Of a stretch of DNA of 49,719 bases, positions 17,861 through 26,469 are shown one piece after another. Where the stretch lies: NCBI GenBank assembly GCA_011391405.1, contig JAABQQ010000033.1:1-49719 (forward strand), in the 5' to 3' direction. This stretch comes from Gammaproteobacteria bacterium. Its GTDB lineage: Bacteria > Pseudomonadota > Gammaproteobacteria > Steroidobacterales > Steroidobacteraceae. The translations under genes and the position numbers were made by a program. The notes under the pieces are model-generated. The model saw only the letters and a list, made by a program, of their open reading frames with translations. It did no database searches and was not told where the DNA came from. The number at the start of each line of letters is the position of its first letter. Position 1 is the first letter of the stretch.

Positions 17861-20176
17861 ATGTCACTCTTCTCACGCCTGTTTGGTAAAGCACCACCCG
17901 CGGCCGCGCCACCGGTAGTCCGCGAACGCGATTCCGGAGTCGCATCGCCACCCCCACCCGACCCTTCCGTACGCGCCAGCGAAGAGGAAGCGAACCTGTC
18001 GCAGGCCATCACCGCAGGTGACACGGCCGCGATCGGCAAGTGGGTACTCGACGGAAGCTCGACACGAATCCGCCAGCTGGCGGCGCGAAATATCACGGAT
18101 CCGGACCAGTTGCGGGAACTGATCCCCGCCACGCGCCACGGGAAGGACAAGAACGTCCATCGGATTCTCACCGCCCGGCGCGACGACCTGCTCGCCGAGA
18201 TTCGCGGCACCCAACAGCTGCAGGCGGATCTGGCAGAGGCTGCCGCGGCCATCGCCCGGCATTGCGGCCGCCCGTACGATGCGTCATACCCGAAGACTCT
18301 CGCACAGCTCGAGGCCCGGTGGAGCACGCTCGCGCCCCAGGCGAAGCCGGACCTGCGAAGCGACGTAACGCAGCACCTGCAGCGTGCGCACGAAATCGTC
18401 GTACAGCACCGCCAGGCGCTCGAGGCGGAAACCGAGCGGCAGCGGTCCGCCGCCGTCGCCGCTGCCGAGGCACAGCGTCTGCGGGATCTCGAAGCGCAGG
18501 CGGCGGCAGCGGCGGCAGCCGACCAAGCACAGAGACGCGCTGCCGAAGGCCAGGCCTTGCGCGAGGCCGAACAGGCGCAACGTGCAGCAGACGAGGCCAG
18601 GACACACGAAATCCTGGGGCTGCTGCGACAGGCACGAGCGGCGCTCGATCACGGCGGCACCGCACGCGCTGCCCGGCTGCGCGCCTCACTCACGGAAAAG
18701 CTGGCGGAAGCCCCTGCCCTGCCTGCGTGGGTTGCACGGCAGCTGGAACAGGTCGACTCGCAGCTTGCCGAGTTGCAGGACTGGAAGACCTTCAGGGTCG
18801 TGCCGAAGCGGGCCGAGCTGGTGCAGCGGATGCAGTCGCTGGTCGGCGCCGATCTGTCGCCCGAGGAACTCGCGCAGCAGATCCGTCGGTTGCGCGACGA
18901 ATGGCGGACTCTCAACCGGGGCGCGGGAGAGGATCCCGCGGACGAATTGCAGCAGTTCCAGGAGGCAGCAGACCACGCCTACGAGCCCTGTCGCGAGCAC
19001 TTCGCCCGGCAAGCCGAGCTGCGCAAGGAAAACCAGGAACGGCGCGAAGCACTGATCGAACGGCTGACGACTTTTGCTGCGGAGCAGGCTGGCGAGAACC
19101 CGAACTGGCGCGCGATCAACCACGCCATCGTCGAGTCGCGGCGCGAGTGGCGTCAATATGCGCCGGTGGACCAGGCGATCGTGAAGCCGCTGCAGGCACG
19201 TTTTCATGCGCTGGTCGACGAGCTGCAGGCGCGCCTCGATGCCGAGTACGCACGCAACGTGCAGGCCAGGCACGACCTGATCGCCCGTACCGCCGAGCTC
19301 CTCAACCTCGAGGACACGCGCAAAGCCATCGACGAGACCAGGGACCTGCAGCGAACCTGGAAAACCGTCGGCATCGTTCCGCGGAACCTGGACAACGTGC
19401 TCTGGGACGAATTCCGGAAACAGTGCGACGCTGTCTTCCAGCGCAGCTCACAAGAGTCGGCGGCGTACGCGGTCACCCTCGAAGCCAACCAGGTGCTGGC
19501 GACCGGCGTGTGCGAGGAACTGGAGCGGATTGCCGGACTGACCAACGAGTCGTTGCTTTCCGCCGTGCCGCAACTGGACGAGCTGTGCGCAAAATTTGAG
19601 TCGCTCGACCTGCCGCGAGCGTCCGCGCGTGCATTGCAGCAGCGGTTTTCGCACGCGACCGACCGTTGTGCCGAGGCGGTGCGCAAACATCGCGCGACGG
19701 CGGCGCGCCGTGGCTGGACCGATGGATTTACGGCCGCTGCCCAGGTCCGCGAGTACGCACTTGCGACCGTACAGGGTCGATCGCCAACCGAGTGCGAAAC
19801 GCTGCGGGCGGCCGCCGCGTCCGCAATCGCTGACCTCGCGCATGCTCCCAAGGCGATGCGTAGCATCCTCGAGCAACGGCTCGCTGCCGTCGCCGCCGGT
19901 ACGGTCAACCCGGACGTTGCCGCGAACGAGGCGGCGTTGCGACTGCTGTGCATCCGCGCGGAGTTGATTTCGGGTGCACTCACACCGCCGGAGGACCTGG
20001 AATTGCGGCGCGAATACCAGATGCGACGCCTCGTCGAGTCGATGGGACATGGCGAACGCGTCACGCCGGCTGCACTCGACGATCTCGCCCTCGAATGGAT
20101 CGCGATCGGGCCGGTCGAGTCGGCTGTCCATGACGCATTGCTGGCCCGCTTCGAGCGCTGTCGTACCGCCAGATGA
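17861..20176 (+). CDS. DUF349 domain-containing coiled-coil protein
   Basis: 771 residues from ATG 17861 (MSLFSRLFGKAPPAAAPP); 14 further codons upstream are in frame but not protein-like. The N-terminal segment has an amphipathic LFSRLFGK start and a proline-rich linker; residues about 40-120 look like short helical repeats (RQLAARNITDPDQLRELIPA). An Ala/Glu/Arg/Gln coiled coil (about 190-260) is followed by several DUF349 repeats marked by W.....VP......LW..FR.....F, for example RTWKTVGIVPRNLDNVLWDEF. DUF349 proteins are widespread; function is not established. Its stop overlaps the next gene by four bases (ATGA), implying coupled translation. Confidence 0.88.
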   Translation: MSLFSRLFGKAPPAAAPPVVRERDSGVASPPPPDPSVRASEEEANLSQAITAGDTAAIGKWVLDGSSTRIRQLAARNITDPDQLRELIPATRHGKDKNVHRILTARRDDLLAEIRGTQQLQADLAEAAAAIARHCGRPYDASYPKTLAQLEARWSTLAPQAKPDLRSDVTQHLQRAHEIVVQHRQALEAETERQRSAAVAAAEAQRLRDLEAQAAAAAAADQAQRRAAEGQALREAEQAQRAADEARTHEILGLLRQARAALDHGGTARAARLRASLTEKLAEAPALPAWVARQLEQVDSQLAELQDWKTFRVVPKRAELVQRMQSLVGADLSPEELAQQIRRLRDEWRTLNRGAGEDPADELQQFQEAADHAYEPCREHFARQAELRKENQERREALIERLTTFAAEQAGENPNWRAINHAIVESRREWRQYAPVDQAIVKPLQARFHALVDELQARLDAEYARNVQARHDLIARTAELLNLEDTRKAIDETRDLQRTWKTVGIVPRNLDNVLWDEFRKQCDAVFQRSSQESAAYAVTLEANQVLATGVCEELERIAGLTNESLLSAVPQLDELCAKFESLDLPRASARALQQRFSHATDRCAEAVRKHRATAARRGWTDGFTAAAQVREYALATVQGRSPTECETLRAAAASAIADLAHAPKAMRSILEQRLAAVAAGTVNPDVAANEAALRLLCIRAELISGALTPPEDLELRREYQMRRLVESMGHGERVTPAALDDLALEWIAIGPVESAVHDALLARFERCRTAR

Positions 20177-20874
20177 CTATCGACTACGAACCCATCACGC
20201 CGCCGGGCAGACTCGATGCACTGCAGGAACTGCGGTTGCCGGTAGACATGCTGCGCTGGGCGCCGTCCTTGCTGACGATGAAGTCCCGACGCACAGCGCA
20301 TCCGCGCACTGCCATTCTGCTTCCCGGCTTCGGCGCGGGACCGCGGTCGATGCGCGTCATGGAATCGTTCCTGCGCCGTCGCGGCCATCGCGTCCGTGAC
20401 TGGGGGCTGGGCGTGAACAACGGCGATGCCCGGAAATTCCGCGTGCAACTGGAGAGCGTCGTCGGGGAGTCCATCGCCGCGTACGGCGAGCCCGTCGTAC
20501 TGGTCGGCTGGAGTCTGGGCGGCTACATCGCCCGCGAGTACGCGCGGGAGCATCCGGAAGGCGTGCGCAGGATCGTCACGCTCGGCAGCCCGGTGATCGG
20601 AGGCCCGCGCTATACGGCCACATCCGAGTGGTATCGGTCACGGGGTCACGACCTCGCCGAGATGGAGCGGGCCGTCAAGCGCCGTTACGCGACACCTTTG
20701 CGCGTGCCGGTCACCGCGATCTACTCCAGGCGCGACGGCATCGTGGCGTGGCAGGCCTGCATCGACAAATGGTCGCCAGACGTCCACCACATCGAAGTCC
20801 GCGAGACGCATGTCGGCCTGGGCTTCTCGCCCCGCGTCCTGGGGCTGGTCGCGGACGAGATCGCACGGGACTGA
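20173..20874 (+). CDS. Alpha/beta hydrolase (lipase/esterase-like)
   Basis: 233 residues. The nucleophile elbow GWSLGG is at 112-117 with Ser114. The oxyanion region is TAILLPGFGAGPRSM, an Asp candidate lies in AIYSRRDGIV, and the His candidate in RETHVGL completes a plausible triad. The LLPGFGAGPRSMRVMESFLR stretch followed by GHRVRDWGLGVN is typical of small lipase-like hydrolases of gammaproteobacteria. No signal peptide, so probably cytosolic. The start ATG at 20173 overlaps the DUF349 stop; the two genes form a translationally coupled pair. Substrate unknown. Confidence 0.85.
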   Translation: MTIDYEPITPPGRLDALQELRLPVDMLRWAPSLLTMKSRRTAHPRTAILLPGFGAGPRSMRVMESFLRRRGHRVRDWGLGVNNGDARKFRVQLESVVGESIAAYGEPVVLVGWSLGGYIAREYAREHPEGVRRIVTLGSPVIGGPRYTATSEWYRSRGHDLAEMERAVKRRYATPLRVPVTAIYSRRDGIVAWQACIDKWSPDVHHIEVRETHVGLGFSPRVLGLVADEIARD

Positions 20875-20907
20875 ATTCGTCCCGCTCGCGCCGCCAGGCG
20901 CGAATGC

Positions 20908-20913
20908 TAGGAT
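20908..20913 (+). promoter_or_regulatory. Candidate -10 box giving a leaderless choline sulfatase mRNA
   Basis: TAGGAT is six bases upstream of the ATG at 20920, the same spacing as before the gene at 87. There is no Shine-Dalgarno sequence in between and no clear -35. Confidence 0.35.
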
Positions 20914-20919
20914 CACCGC

Positions 20920-22431
20920 ATGAACAGCACACCGAACGTACTGGTCATCATGTACGACCAGCTGACCCCTGCAGCGCTCGGTTGCTACGGCAGCCGCGTC
21001 ACGCAGTCTCCGCACATCGATCGACTTGCCGCAGCAGGCGTGGTGTTCGACGCTGCATACACCAACAGCCCGCTGTGCACACCGGCGCGGTACTGCTTGA
21101 TGACGGGGCAGCTGCCTTCATCCACCCGCGGCTACGACAACGCGGCTTATCTCGCCAGCACGATCCCGACGTTTGCGCACTACGCCCGCGCAGCGGGCTA
21201 TCGCACGGTACTCTCCGGCAAGATGCATTTCGTCGGGCCCGACCAGCTGCATGGCTTCGAGGAACGTCGCACGACGGACATCTACCCGGCGGACTTCGGC
21301 TGGACGCCGGACTGGCGCAGGCCCGACCAGCGCATCGACTGGTGGTATCACAACATGGAGAGTGTCACCGGCGCCGGCGTGGCTGAAGTCACCAACCAGC
21401 TGCTGTTCGACGACGAAGTCGGCTTCCACGCCGTGCGCGCACTGCACGATGCAGCCCGCGCCGATGATCGGCGCCCGTTCCTGCACGTCGCCAGCTTCAC
21501 GCACCCGCACGATCCGTACGTGACGCGGCAGGAATACTGGGACCGTTACGAAGGCGTCGACATCCCGCTGCCCGCAGTGTCTGCGGCAGACGTCGGCGCC
21601 GATCCGCATACGCTGCGTCTGCGCGCGGCGTGTGACATGGAACGCACGCCAATCAACGAGACCGACGTGCGTCGCGCGCGGCGCGCCTACCTCGGCAACA
21701 TTTCGTATGTCGACGACTGGACTGGCCGACTCCTGCGCACGCTCGAGGCGCTCGGACTGGCGGAAGATACGGTCGTCATCCTGCTCGCCGATCATGGCGA
21801 CATGCTGGGCGAGCGTGGGCTCTGGTACAAAATGAACTTCTTCGAGGGGTCCGCGCGCATCCCGCTGGTCGTGCACGCACCCGCCCGCTTCCGCGCACGA
21901 CGCGTGTCGAGTCCGGTCTCGCTGGTCGACGTGCTGCCGACCCTGATCGAGTTGACGGGCGGTGTGGCGAGCGACGCCGTCGAACCGCTGGCCGGCCAGT
22001 CGCTGTTGCCGCTGTGCGCAGGCGAGGCAGAAGACCGCACCGTCGTCGGCGAGTACGCGGCCGAGGGCGCCTGCGCCCCGATCGTCATGCTGCGCCGGGA
22101 CGCTTTGAAGTTTGTGCACTGCCCCGTCGATCCAGACCAGTTGTACGACCTCGCGACAGACCCCGGCGAGCGGGTCAACCTTGCCGGCCACCCGGAGCGG
22201 GCCGCGACCGTCGCCGAATTCCGCGCCGAAGTCGCGCAGCGGTGGGACCTGGCGCGGTTGCATGAGGACGTACTGCGGGACCAGGCGCGGCGGCGGTTCG
22301 TGATGGAGGCATTGCGCTCAGGCGTTCACACGCCGTGGGAATTCACGCCGCGGCGTGACGCCTCGAACGACTACATGCGCAACCATCTCGATCTCAACGT
22401 CGTCGAGCGGAGCGCCCGCTGGCCGCGCTGA
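20920..22431 (+). CDS. betC: Choline-sulfatase (type I sulfatase)
   Basis: 503 residues, the normal size for BetC. It hydrolyses choline-O-sulfate to choline and sulfate. The N-terminus NVLVIMYDQLTPAALGCYG supplies metal-binding residues; the sulfatase signature CTPAR (53-57) contains Cys53, which must be converted to formylglycine. VLSGKMHFVGPDQLHGFE and LLADHGDMLGERGLWYKM are characteristic of choline sulfatases, and the C-terminal LARLHEDVLRDQARRRFVME region matches their tail. No betA, betB or choline transporter is adjacent, so sulfate or choline scavenging is inferred rather than a local osmoprotectant operon. It is transcribed alone. Confidence 0.9.
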   Translation: MNSTPNVLVIMYDQLTPAALGCYGSRVTQSPHIDRLAAAGVVFDAAYTNSPLCTPARYCLMTGQLPSSTRGYDNAAYLASTIPTFAHYARAAGYRTVLSGKMHFVGPDQLHGFEERRTTDIYPADFGWTPDWRRPDQRIDWWYHNMESVTGAGVAEVTNQLLFDDEVGFHAVRALHDAARADDRRPFLHVASFTHPHDPYVTRQEYWDRYEGVDIPLPAVSAADVGADPHTLRLRAACDMERTPINETDVRRARRAYLGNISYVDDWTGRLLRTLEALGLAEDTVVILLADHGDMLGERGLWYKMNFFEGSARIPLVVHAPARFRARRVSSPVSLVDVLPTLIELTGGVASDAVEPLAGQSLLPLCAGEAEDRTVVGEYAAEGACAPIVMLRRDALKFVHCPVDPDQLYDLATDPGERVNLAGHPERAATVAEFRAEVAQRWDLARLHEDVLRDQARRRFVMEALRSGVHTPWEFTPRRDASNDYMRNHLDLNVVERSARWPR

Positions 22432-22447
22432 GAGCCTGTGCGCGCGC

Positions 22448-23617
22448 TCAAGGCGACTCGCTCAGGTCGGCCAGGGACACGCGCTTCTCGATGCGCCGCG
22501 CTCCACTCTGGTCGACGACGGACAACGTCACCGTTGTCTGCGCGCCCTGCCAGTCGATCACGACCAGCCCGAAGTTCGGCTCGCGGATCACGTCGCTCAC
22601 CCGGTTGGCGTTCGGCGTGGCGGCGGGCCAGGTCTCGGTGAGTCCGCTCGAAGTGAGGTCCCACAGCGTGTAGGGCACGTTGACGTCGAGCTTCGACAGC
22701 TCGGCGTAATGCATGTCGCCACTGAGAAACAACACGCCGTTGGCGTGCTTGCGCCGGATCAGCTCGATCAATCGCTGCTGGTCGTGCGCGAAAAGCGACC
22801 ATCCCTCCCAACCCGGAAAGTCGGCGAGAACCTGCAGGCTCGACCCGATCAATCGCACTTCGGCCGGCGTCGCGAGTTGTTGCTCGAGCCATTGCCATTG
22901 ACGCTCACCGAGCATGGTCGCCGCGGGGTCGGGATTGCGAGCGTAAGGCCCTGGCACTTCGAGCCCTTTCCTGTGCCGCGCCCACGCCCAGGAACGATAG
23001 TTGCGGGCGCCGGGTTCCTGCCGCACGAGCGGCGTCCGGTTGTAGCGCAGGTCGAGCAGGATGACCTGCACGCGCCGGCCCGGCGGGCCGAAGACATAGG
23101 ATGCATACACGCCATCGCGCGCCCGACGCGGTGAATCGGCAGGCTCGCCCCAGAAGTCGAAGAACACCTGGCGGGAAGCTTCCTTCTGCGGAAAGTCGCC
23201 ACCAGCGTCGTCCTCGCCGAAATCATGGTCGTCCCATGTCGCGGCGATGGGCGTCGTGTCGCGCAGCTGCACGAATCCGGGTTGCTGCGCGAGCTGTGCA
23301 TACCTGGCGCGAAGCACGGCCATGTCACGGGTGTCGCCATAGACGTTGTCGCCCAGGAACAGAAAGAGCTCCGGCTTCGCCGCGAGCAACGCACCCCAGA
23401 TTGCCTGCTCCTTGCCGCTGTCGGCACAGGAGCCGAATCCGATCCGCGTGAGGGTGCGGTCGAGCGCGACGTGTGGATCTGACTGCGCAGGCGAGCGGGT
23501 GTCGACTTCCGCGCGGGCCCCCGGCGCGACAGCGGCCATCGCCACGGTGCAGGCGATTGTCAGCAAGCGGCACAACCACGGCCGGCGAGAGGCTTTGCAG
23601 GAATCGGCGTTGAGCAT
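22448..23617 (-). CDS. PhoD-like alkaline phosphatase/phosphodiesterase
   Basis: 389 residues. A twin-arginine-like signal (SRRPWLCRLL then a hydrophobic stretch ending APGARA) suggests Tat export of a folded metalloenzyme. Metal-site motifs are IGFGSCAD, LFLGDNVYGDTRDM and ATWDDHDFGEDDAGGD, the PhoD signature, with a later LSGDMHYAEL segment. PhoD-type enzymes use Ca/Fe to cleave phosphomono- and diesters in the periplasm. The length is a little below classical PhoD. It starts eight bases after the stop of the ATP-grasp-like gene, so it is the last gene of a minus-strand operon. Confidence 0.88.
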   Translation of the reverse strand: MLNADSCKASRRPWLCRLLTIACTVAMAAVAPGARAEVDTRSPAQSDPHVALDRTLTRIGFGSCADSGKEQAIWGALLAAKPELFLFLGDNVYGDTRDMAVLRARYAQLAQQPGFVQLRDTTPIAATWDDHDFGEDDAGGDFPQKEASRQVFFDFWGEPADSPRRARDGVYASYVFGPPGRRVQVILLDLRYNRTPLVRQEPGARNYRSWAWARHRKGLEVPGPYARNPDPAATMLGERQWQWLEQQLATPAEVRLIGSSLQVLADFPGWEGWSLFAHDQQRLIELIRRKHANGVLFLSGDMHYAELSKLDVNVPYTLWDLTSSGLTETWPAATPNANRVSDVIREPNFGLVVIDWQGAQTTVTLSVVDQSGARRIEKRVSLADLSESP

Positions 23618-23625
23618 GGAGCCAG

Positions 23626-24924
23626 TCAGGCCGGAAGGGTCAGCACCGGCGCGAAGCCGCCGCCGACGGTTCGGAAATTCGTCGTCTGTCCCCGGTACAG
23701 GCGCGCTGCTCGCAACCAGGTTGCACCGTGCAGGGCGTAGTTGCGGACATCGACGCGGAGATCGGCTTCCGCGCCGTCTGCGGAGTGGATGCGCCGAAAC
23801 GACGTAGGGGCGATGGTCTGCGCAACGTAGCGATGCGCGAGGATGTGCTCGAACGTGGTTCGAGTGAGCTTGTCACCCCGATACGCAGCCTTGCTGCCAA
23901 AACCATCGACCGGCTTGAAGAACAGGCTCTTGCGTCGCTGCCAGAGATCGTCGGCCGCGGCGGGCTCGACCACCTCCGTCGCCGGAATGGTCTGCCGCAG
24001 ATGCGAGCGCTCATCGGCATCGAGACCCGCCTGCTGCAGTAACTCTTCGTCGCCAAGCCATGCGAGGAGCCGCTTGTCTGCCCATCGCGCATGCGCGGCC
24101 GGATGCGGCGTAATCACCGCAAGTCCCGCCTCGTAGGCGCGTCGCAGGACGGAGTGTCGCTCGTCGGCCAGATAGAAGTCGGTCACACGGTTGTAGACCA
24201 GGTCGATACACTCGTCGGCAAAAAACAGGGCGCCGTTCTTAAGGTCGACGCTGCTGGCATCGGCAATCACGACGCGCCATCCCGCGCGTTCGAGCAATCG
24301 TCGATACAGCAGGAATTCGGGGTAGAGATACTGGCTTTGCGGCTCGTCATCGACGATCGCAATGGTCCGCAGTGGCACCTCGCCACGAACGCTTGTCCAT
24401 TCCGCCAGGAAGCTATCCGAGATCCGCTGCCCCAGTTGATCGATCTCAACGCCGGCGGCGGCCAGCACGGACAACGGCTCGGTAAGGCAGTCGCAAGCTG
24501 CCGTGGCGGCGCGCGCCAGTTCGAGACTGACGAGCAGGCCGCCCGGGTTCGTGTTGATCTCGATGAGCTGCGGTGTCGGACCGCCGAGATGGAAATCGAA
24601 GCCCAGGATACCGCCCGCGTTTGCCTGGGGACGACGAGCCAGCTCAGGTGCGTTGCGCGCGATCTTCTGCTGGAAAGGGTCGCTGGTGAGTGCGCGCGTG
24701 ATGAGCCGGACGGTCCGGTCCATGGCGGTTGCTTCGCCCGGCGCGAGAAACACAACGCTGCCCGAGACGAGTCCGGCCTGCGATTCGAGGAGGCTGGCCG
24801 CGTCACCGAGATTGGCGCGGAGCTGGTCACGCAGTTTCGTGCGATCGACCCAGATGCACTGGCAGGCTGCGTTCAGTTGCGCCGCCAATGGCGCAGTCGA
24901 GAATTCGAGGACTTGCTCGATCAC
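23626..24924 (-). CDS. ATP-grasp-like protein of unknown substrate
   Basis: 432 residues from a GTG at 24924. Two separated regions look like ATP-grasp elements: GGILGFDFHLGGPTPQLIEINTNPGG (in two parts: GFDFHL and QLIEINTNPGG, where the Glu/Asn resemble the Mg-binding pair) at about 105-128, and KSLFFKPVDGFGSKAAYRG near 345, resembling a lysine and glycine-rich phosphate loop. The order, with the metal-site segment before the loop, suggests a circularly permuted ATP-grasp such as that in glutathionylspermidine-synthetase-like proteins. A ligase joining a carboxylate to an amine or thiol is the best guess. It lies 84 bp after the gamma-lyase gene and 8 bp before phoD. Confidence 0.6.
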   Translation of the reverse strand: MIEQVLEFSTAPLAAQLNAACQCIWVDRTKLRDQLRANLGDAASLLESQAGLVSGSVVFLAPGEATAMDRTVRLITRALTSDPFQQKIARNAPELARRPQANAGGILGFDFHLGGPTPQLIEINTNPGGLLVSLELARAATAACDCLTEPLSVLAAAGVEIDQLGQRISDSFLAEWTSVRGEVPLRTIAIVDDEPQSQYLYPEFLLYRRLLERAGWRVVIADASSVDLKNGALFFADECIDLVYNRVTDFYLADERHSVLRRAYEAGLAVITPHPAAHARWADKRLLAWLGDEELLQQAGLDADERSHLRQTIPATEVVEPAAADDLWQRRKSLFFKPVDGFGSKAAYRGDKLTRTTFEHILAHRYVAQTIAPTSFRRIHSADGAEADLRVDVRNYALHGATWLRAARLYRGQTTNFRTVGGGFAPVLTLPA

Positions 24925-25008
24925 TGTGTACTCTTGCGTTCGTAGCCTGCATTCAGAACAGACGCTTCGGCGAGATACATTAACGCAACCGACGCCGCAG
25001 CGATCGTC

Positions 25009-26250
25009 CTAACCGGGATCGGCGCGACTGACCAGCCCCATTCGCTCGAGCACCGATCGCAGCTGCAGCCAGCGCTGCTCCAGCGCCCCGGTGTAACCGA
25101 TCGACAATCGCACCAGGCCGGGCCGGATGCCCGCCTTCTCGAGCTCTTCCGCCGGCATCTCGCTGCTGGTGGAGGACGCTGAGCACGACATCAGCGTCTC
25201 GCTGTAACCCAGGCTCACCGCCATCAGGCCGAACTGGTGTTCGTTCTGCAGCAGGCTCATGAATTCGAACGCGCGCTCGCGAGAACCTAGATCCAGCGCG
25301 AGGATTCCGCCGTACCCGAAGTCCGGGTTCGCCAACCCCTTCAGCAAGGCATGATCCGGATGATTTGCGAGGCCGGGGTAGGTCACCGGCAACCCCAGCT
25401 CGTCGAGACGCGTTGCTATGGCATGCGCCCTGCGACTGTGCTCCACCATTCGCAGGCCAAGGTGAGGCAGGCGCAGGCTGATATCGAAGGCCACCTGAGG
25501 ATCCATGGTGGGCCCCAGCAGCATCAGCGAACCCGTATGCAGGTCCATGAGCTGCATGATGAATTCGGTGGTGCCACACACGGCCCCGGCGATGTGGTCA
25601 CTGGCGCCGTTCATGAACTTGGTGAGGCTGTGCACGACGACATCGGCACCGAGCTGGATTGGCGCCACGATCAGCGGCGTGAACGTGTTGTCGACGACGA
25701 GCATCGCACCGTGCCGGTGGGCGATGCCCGCGAGCCGCGGGATGTCAGCAATTCGCAAAGTCGGGTTGGACACCGATTCGCAATAGAGAACTTTGGTGCG
25801 CGGCGTGATCGCGCGCTCCACCGCAGCGAGATCCGAGACGTCCACGAACGTCGTCGTGACCCCAGCCTTCGCGGGCAGATAGTCATGCAGGAAGGCGAAC
25901 GTACCACCATAGACGGTGCGGCTGGCCACTACGTGCTCGCCCGTGTCGCAGAGCTGCATGATCGTCGCCGCGATGGCTGCCATCCCGCTTGAAGTGCAGT
26001 AACCCGCCTGCGCGCCCTCGTAAGCCGCGATCTGGCGACCCAGCACGTAGACCGTCGGATTGAAGTGACGCCCGTACAGGTAACAGCCGCCCACGTCCGG
26101 GCCGAGATGCCCCTGGAAGATCTCGGGCATCGTCGTCGGGTCGATCACCGTGAACGTCGTACTGGCCTCGACCGACATGTTCACGCCGCCGTGCTCGCCG
26201 AACTCGTGGCGGAGGTTGGCAAATGACTGGATCGGGTCGAGTCGGCTCAT
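25009..26250 (-). CDS. Cys/Met metabolism PLP enzyme, methionine gamma-lyase-like
   Basis: 413 residues. The fold-type I signature of the cystathionine/methionine gamma family is clear: YGRHFNPTV (partner-subunit phosphate ligands), SSGMAAIAATI, VVDNTFTPLIVAPIQLGAD and the Schiff-base segment SLTKFMNGASD with Lys211, the same residue number as in Pseudomonas methionine gamma-lyase. The usual GHSD is GASD here, and the Cys116 region reads VYGGTFAFLH with glycine in place of cysteine, so methionine gamma-lyase activity is not assured; cystathionine or O-acylhomoserine chemistry is possible. GAGGA precedes the ATG. It heads a minus-strand run with the ATP-grasp-like and PhoD genes and shares its 5' region with the CarH-like operon. 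Confidence 0.88.
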   Translation of the reverse strand: MSRLDPIQSFANLRHEFGEHGGVNMSVEASTTFTVIDPTTMPEIFQGHLGPDVGGCYLYGRHFNPTVYVLGRQIAAYEGAQAGYCTSSGMAAIAATIMQLCDTGEHVVASRTVYGGTFAFLHDYLPAKAGVTTTFVDVSDLAAVERAITPRTKVLYCESVSNPTLRIADIPRLAGIAHRHGAMLVVDNTFTPLIVAPIQLGADVVVHSLTKFMNGASDHIAGAVCGTTEFIMQLMDLHTGSLMLLGPTMDPQVAFDISLRLPHLGLRMVEHSRRAHAIATRLDELGLPVTYPGLANHPDHALLKGLANPDFGYGGILALDLGSRERAFEFMSLLQNEHQFGLMAVSLGYSETLMSCSASSTSSEMPAEELEKAGIRPGLVRLSIGYTGALEQRWLQLRSVLERMGLVSRADPG

Positions 26251-26383
26251 GGTGTCCTCGCTGAATCGGTTGGCGCGCCGGAAGCACCTCGCTCGGTCGG
26301 CGTGATCCCGGCATTAGTACAGTGTGCATTCGGCGCTGCCAAGCGCTAGCACCCGCCGTCTAGGATCAAGCCCGTCCTGTGCT

Positions 26384-26450
26384 GTACAAGTTTGGTCTAG
26401 CTCTTTTTGACTTTTAGTGACGTTGTGTATAACTTAAGTACAACTTTAGT
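26384..26450 (+). promoter_or_regulatory. Putative operator repeats and promoter of the CarH-like operon
   Basis: The 219-bp gap between the divergent gamma-lyase and CarH-like genes is AT-rich only here. GTACAAGTTTGGT (26384-26396) and GTACAACTTTAGT (26438-26450) are direct repeats matching at 11 of 13 positions; TTTGACTTTTAGT (26406-26418) is a weaker third copy. TTGTGTA and AGTACAA (26423-26443) also form an imperfect inverted repeat around CTTAAG. TTGACT (26407-26412) with TATAAC (26428-26433) is one promoter reading (15-bp spacer), and TTGTGT/TTAGTA with 17 bp is another. Operators of MerR-type cobalamin repressors overlapping their own promoter are expected here. Confidence 0.55.
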
Positions 26451-26469
26451 AAAACCCGATCGCCCGCCA

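Noticed and set aside
26407-26469. Upstream start for the CarH-like regulator
   Set aside because: These 21 codons lie in the AT-rich operator/promoter repeats; the MerR domain starts directly after the ATG at 26470.
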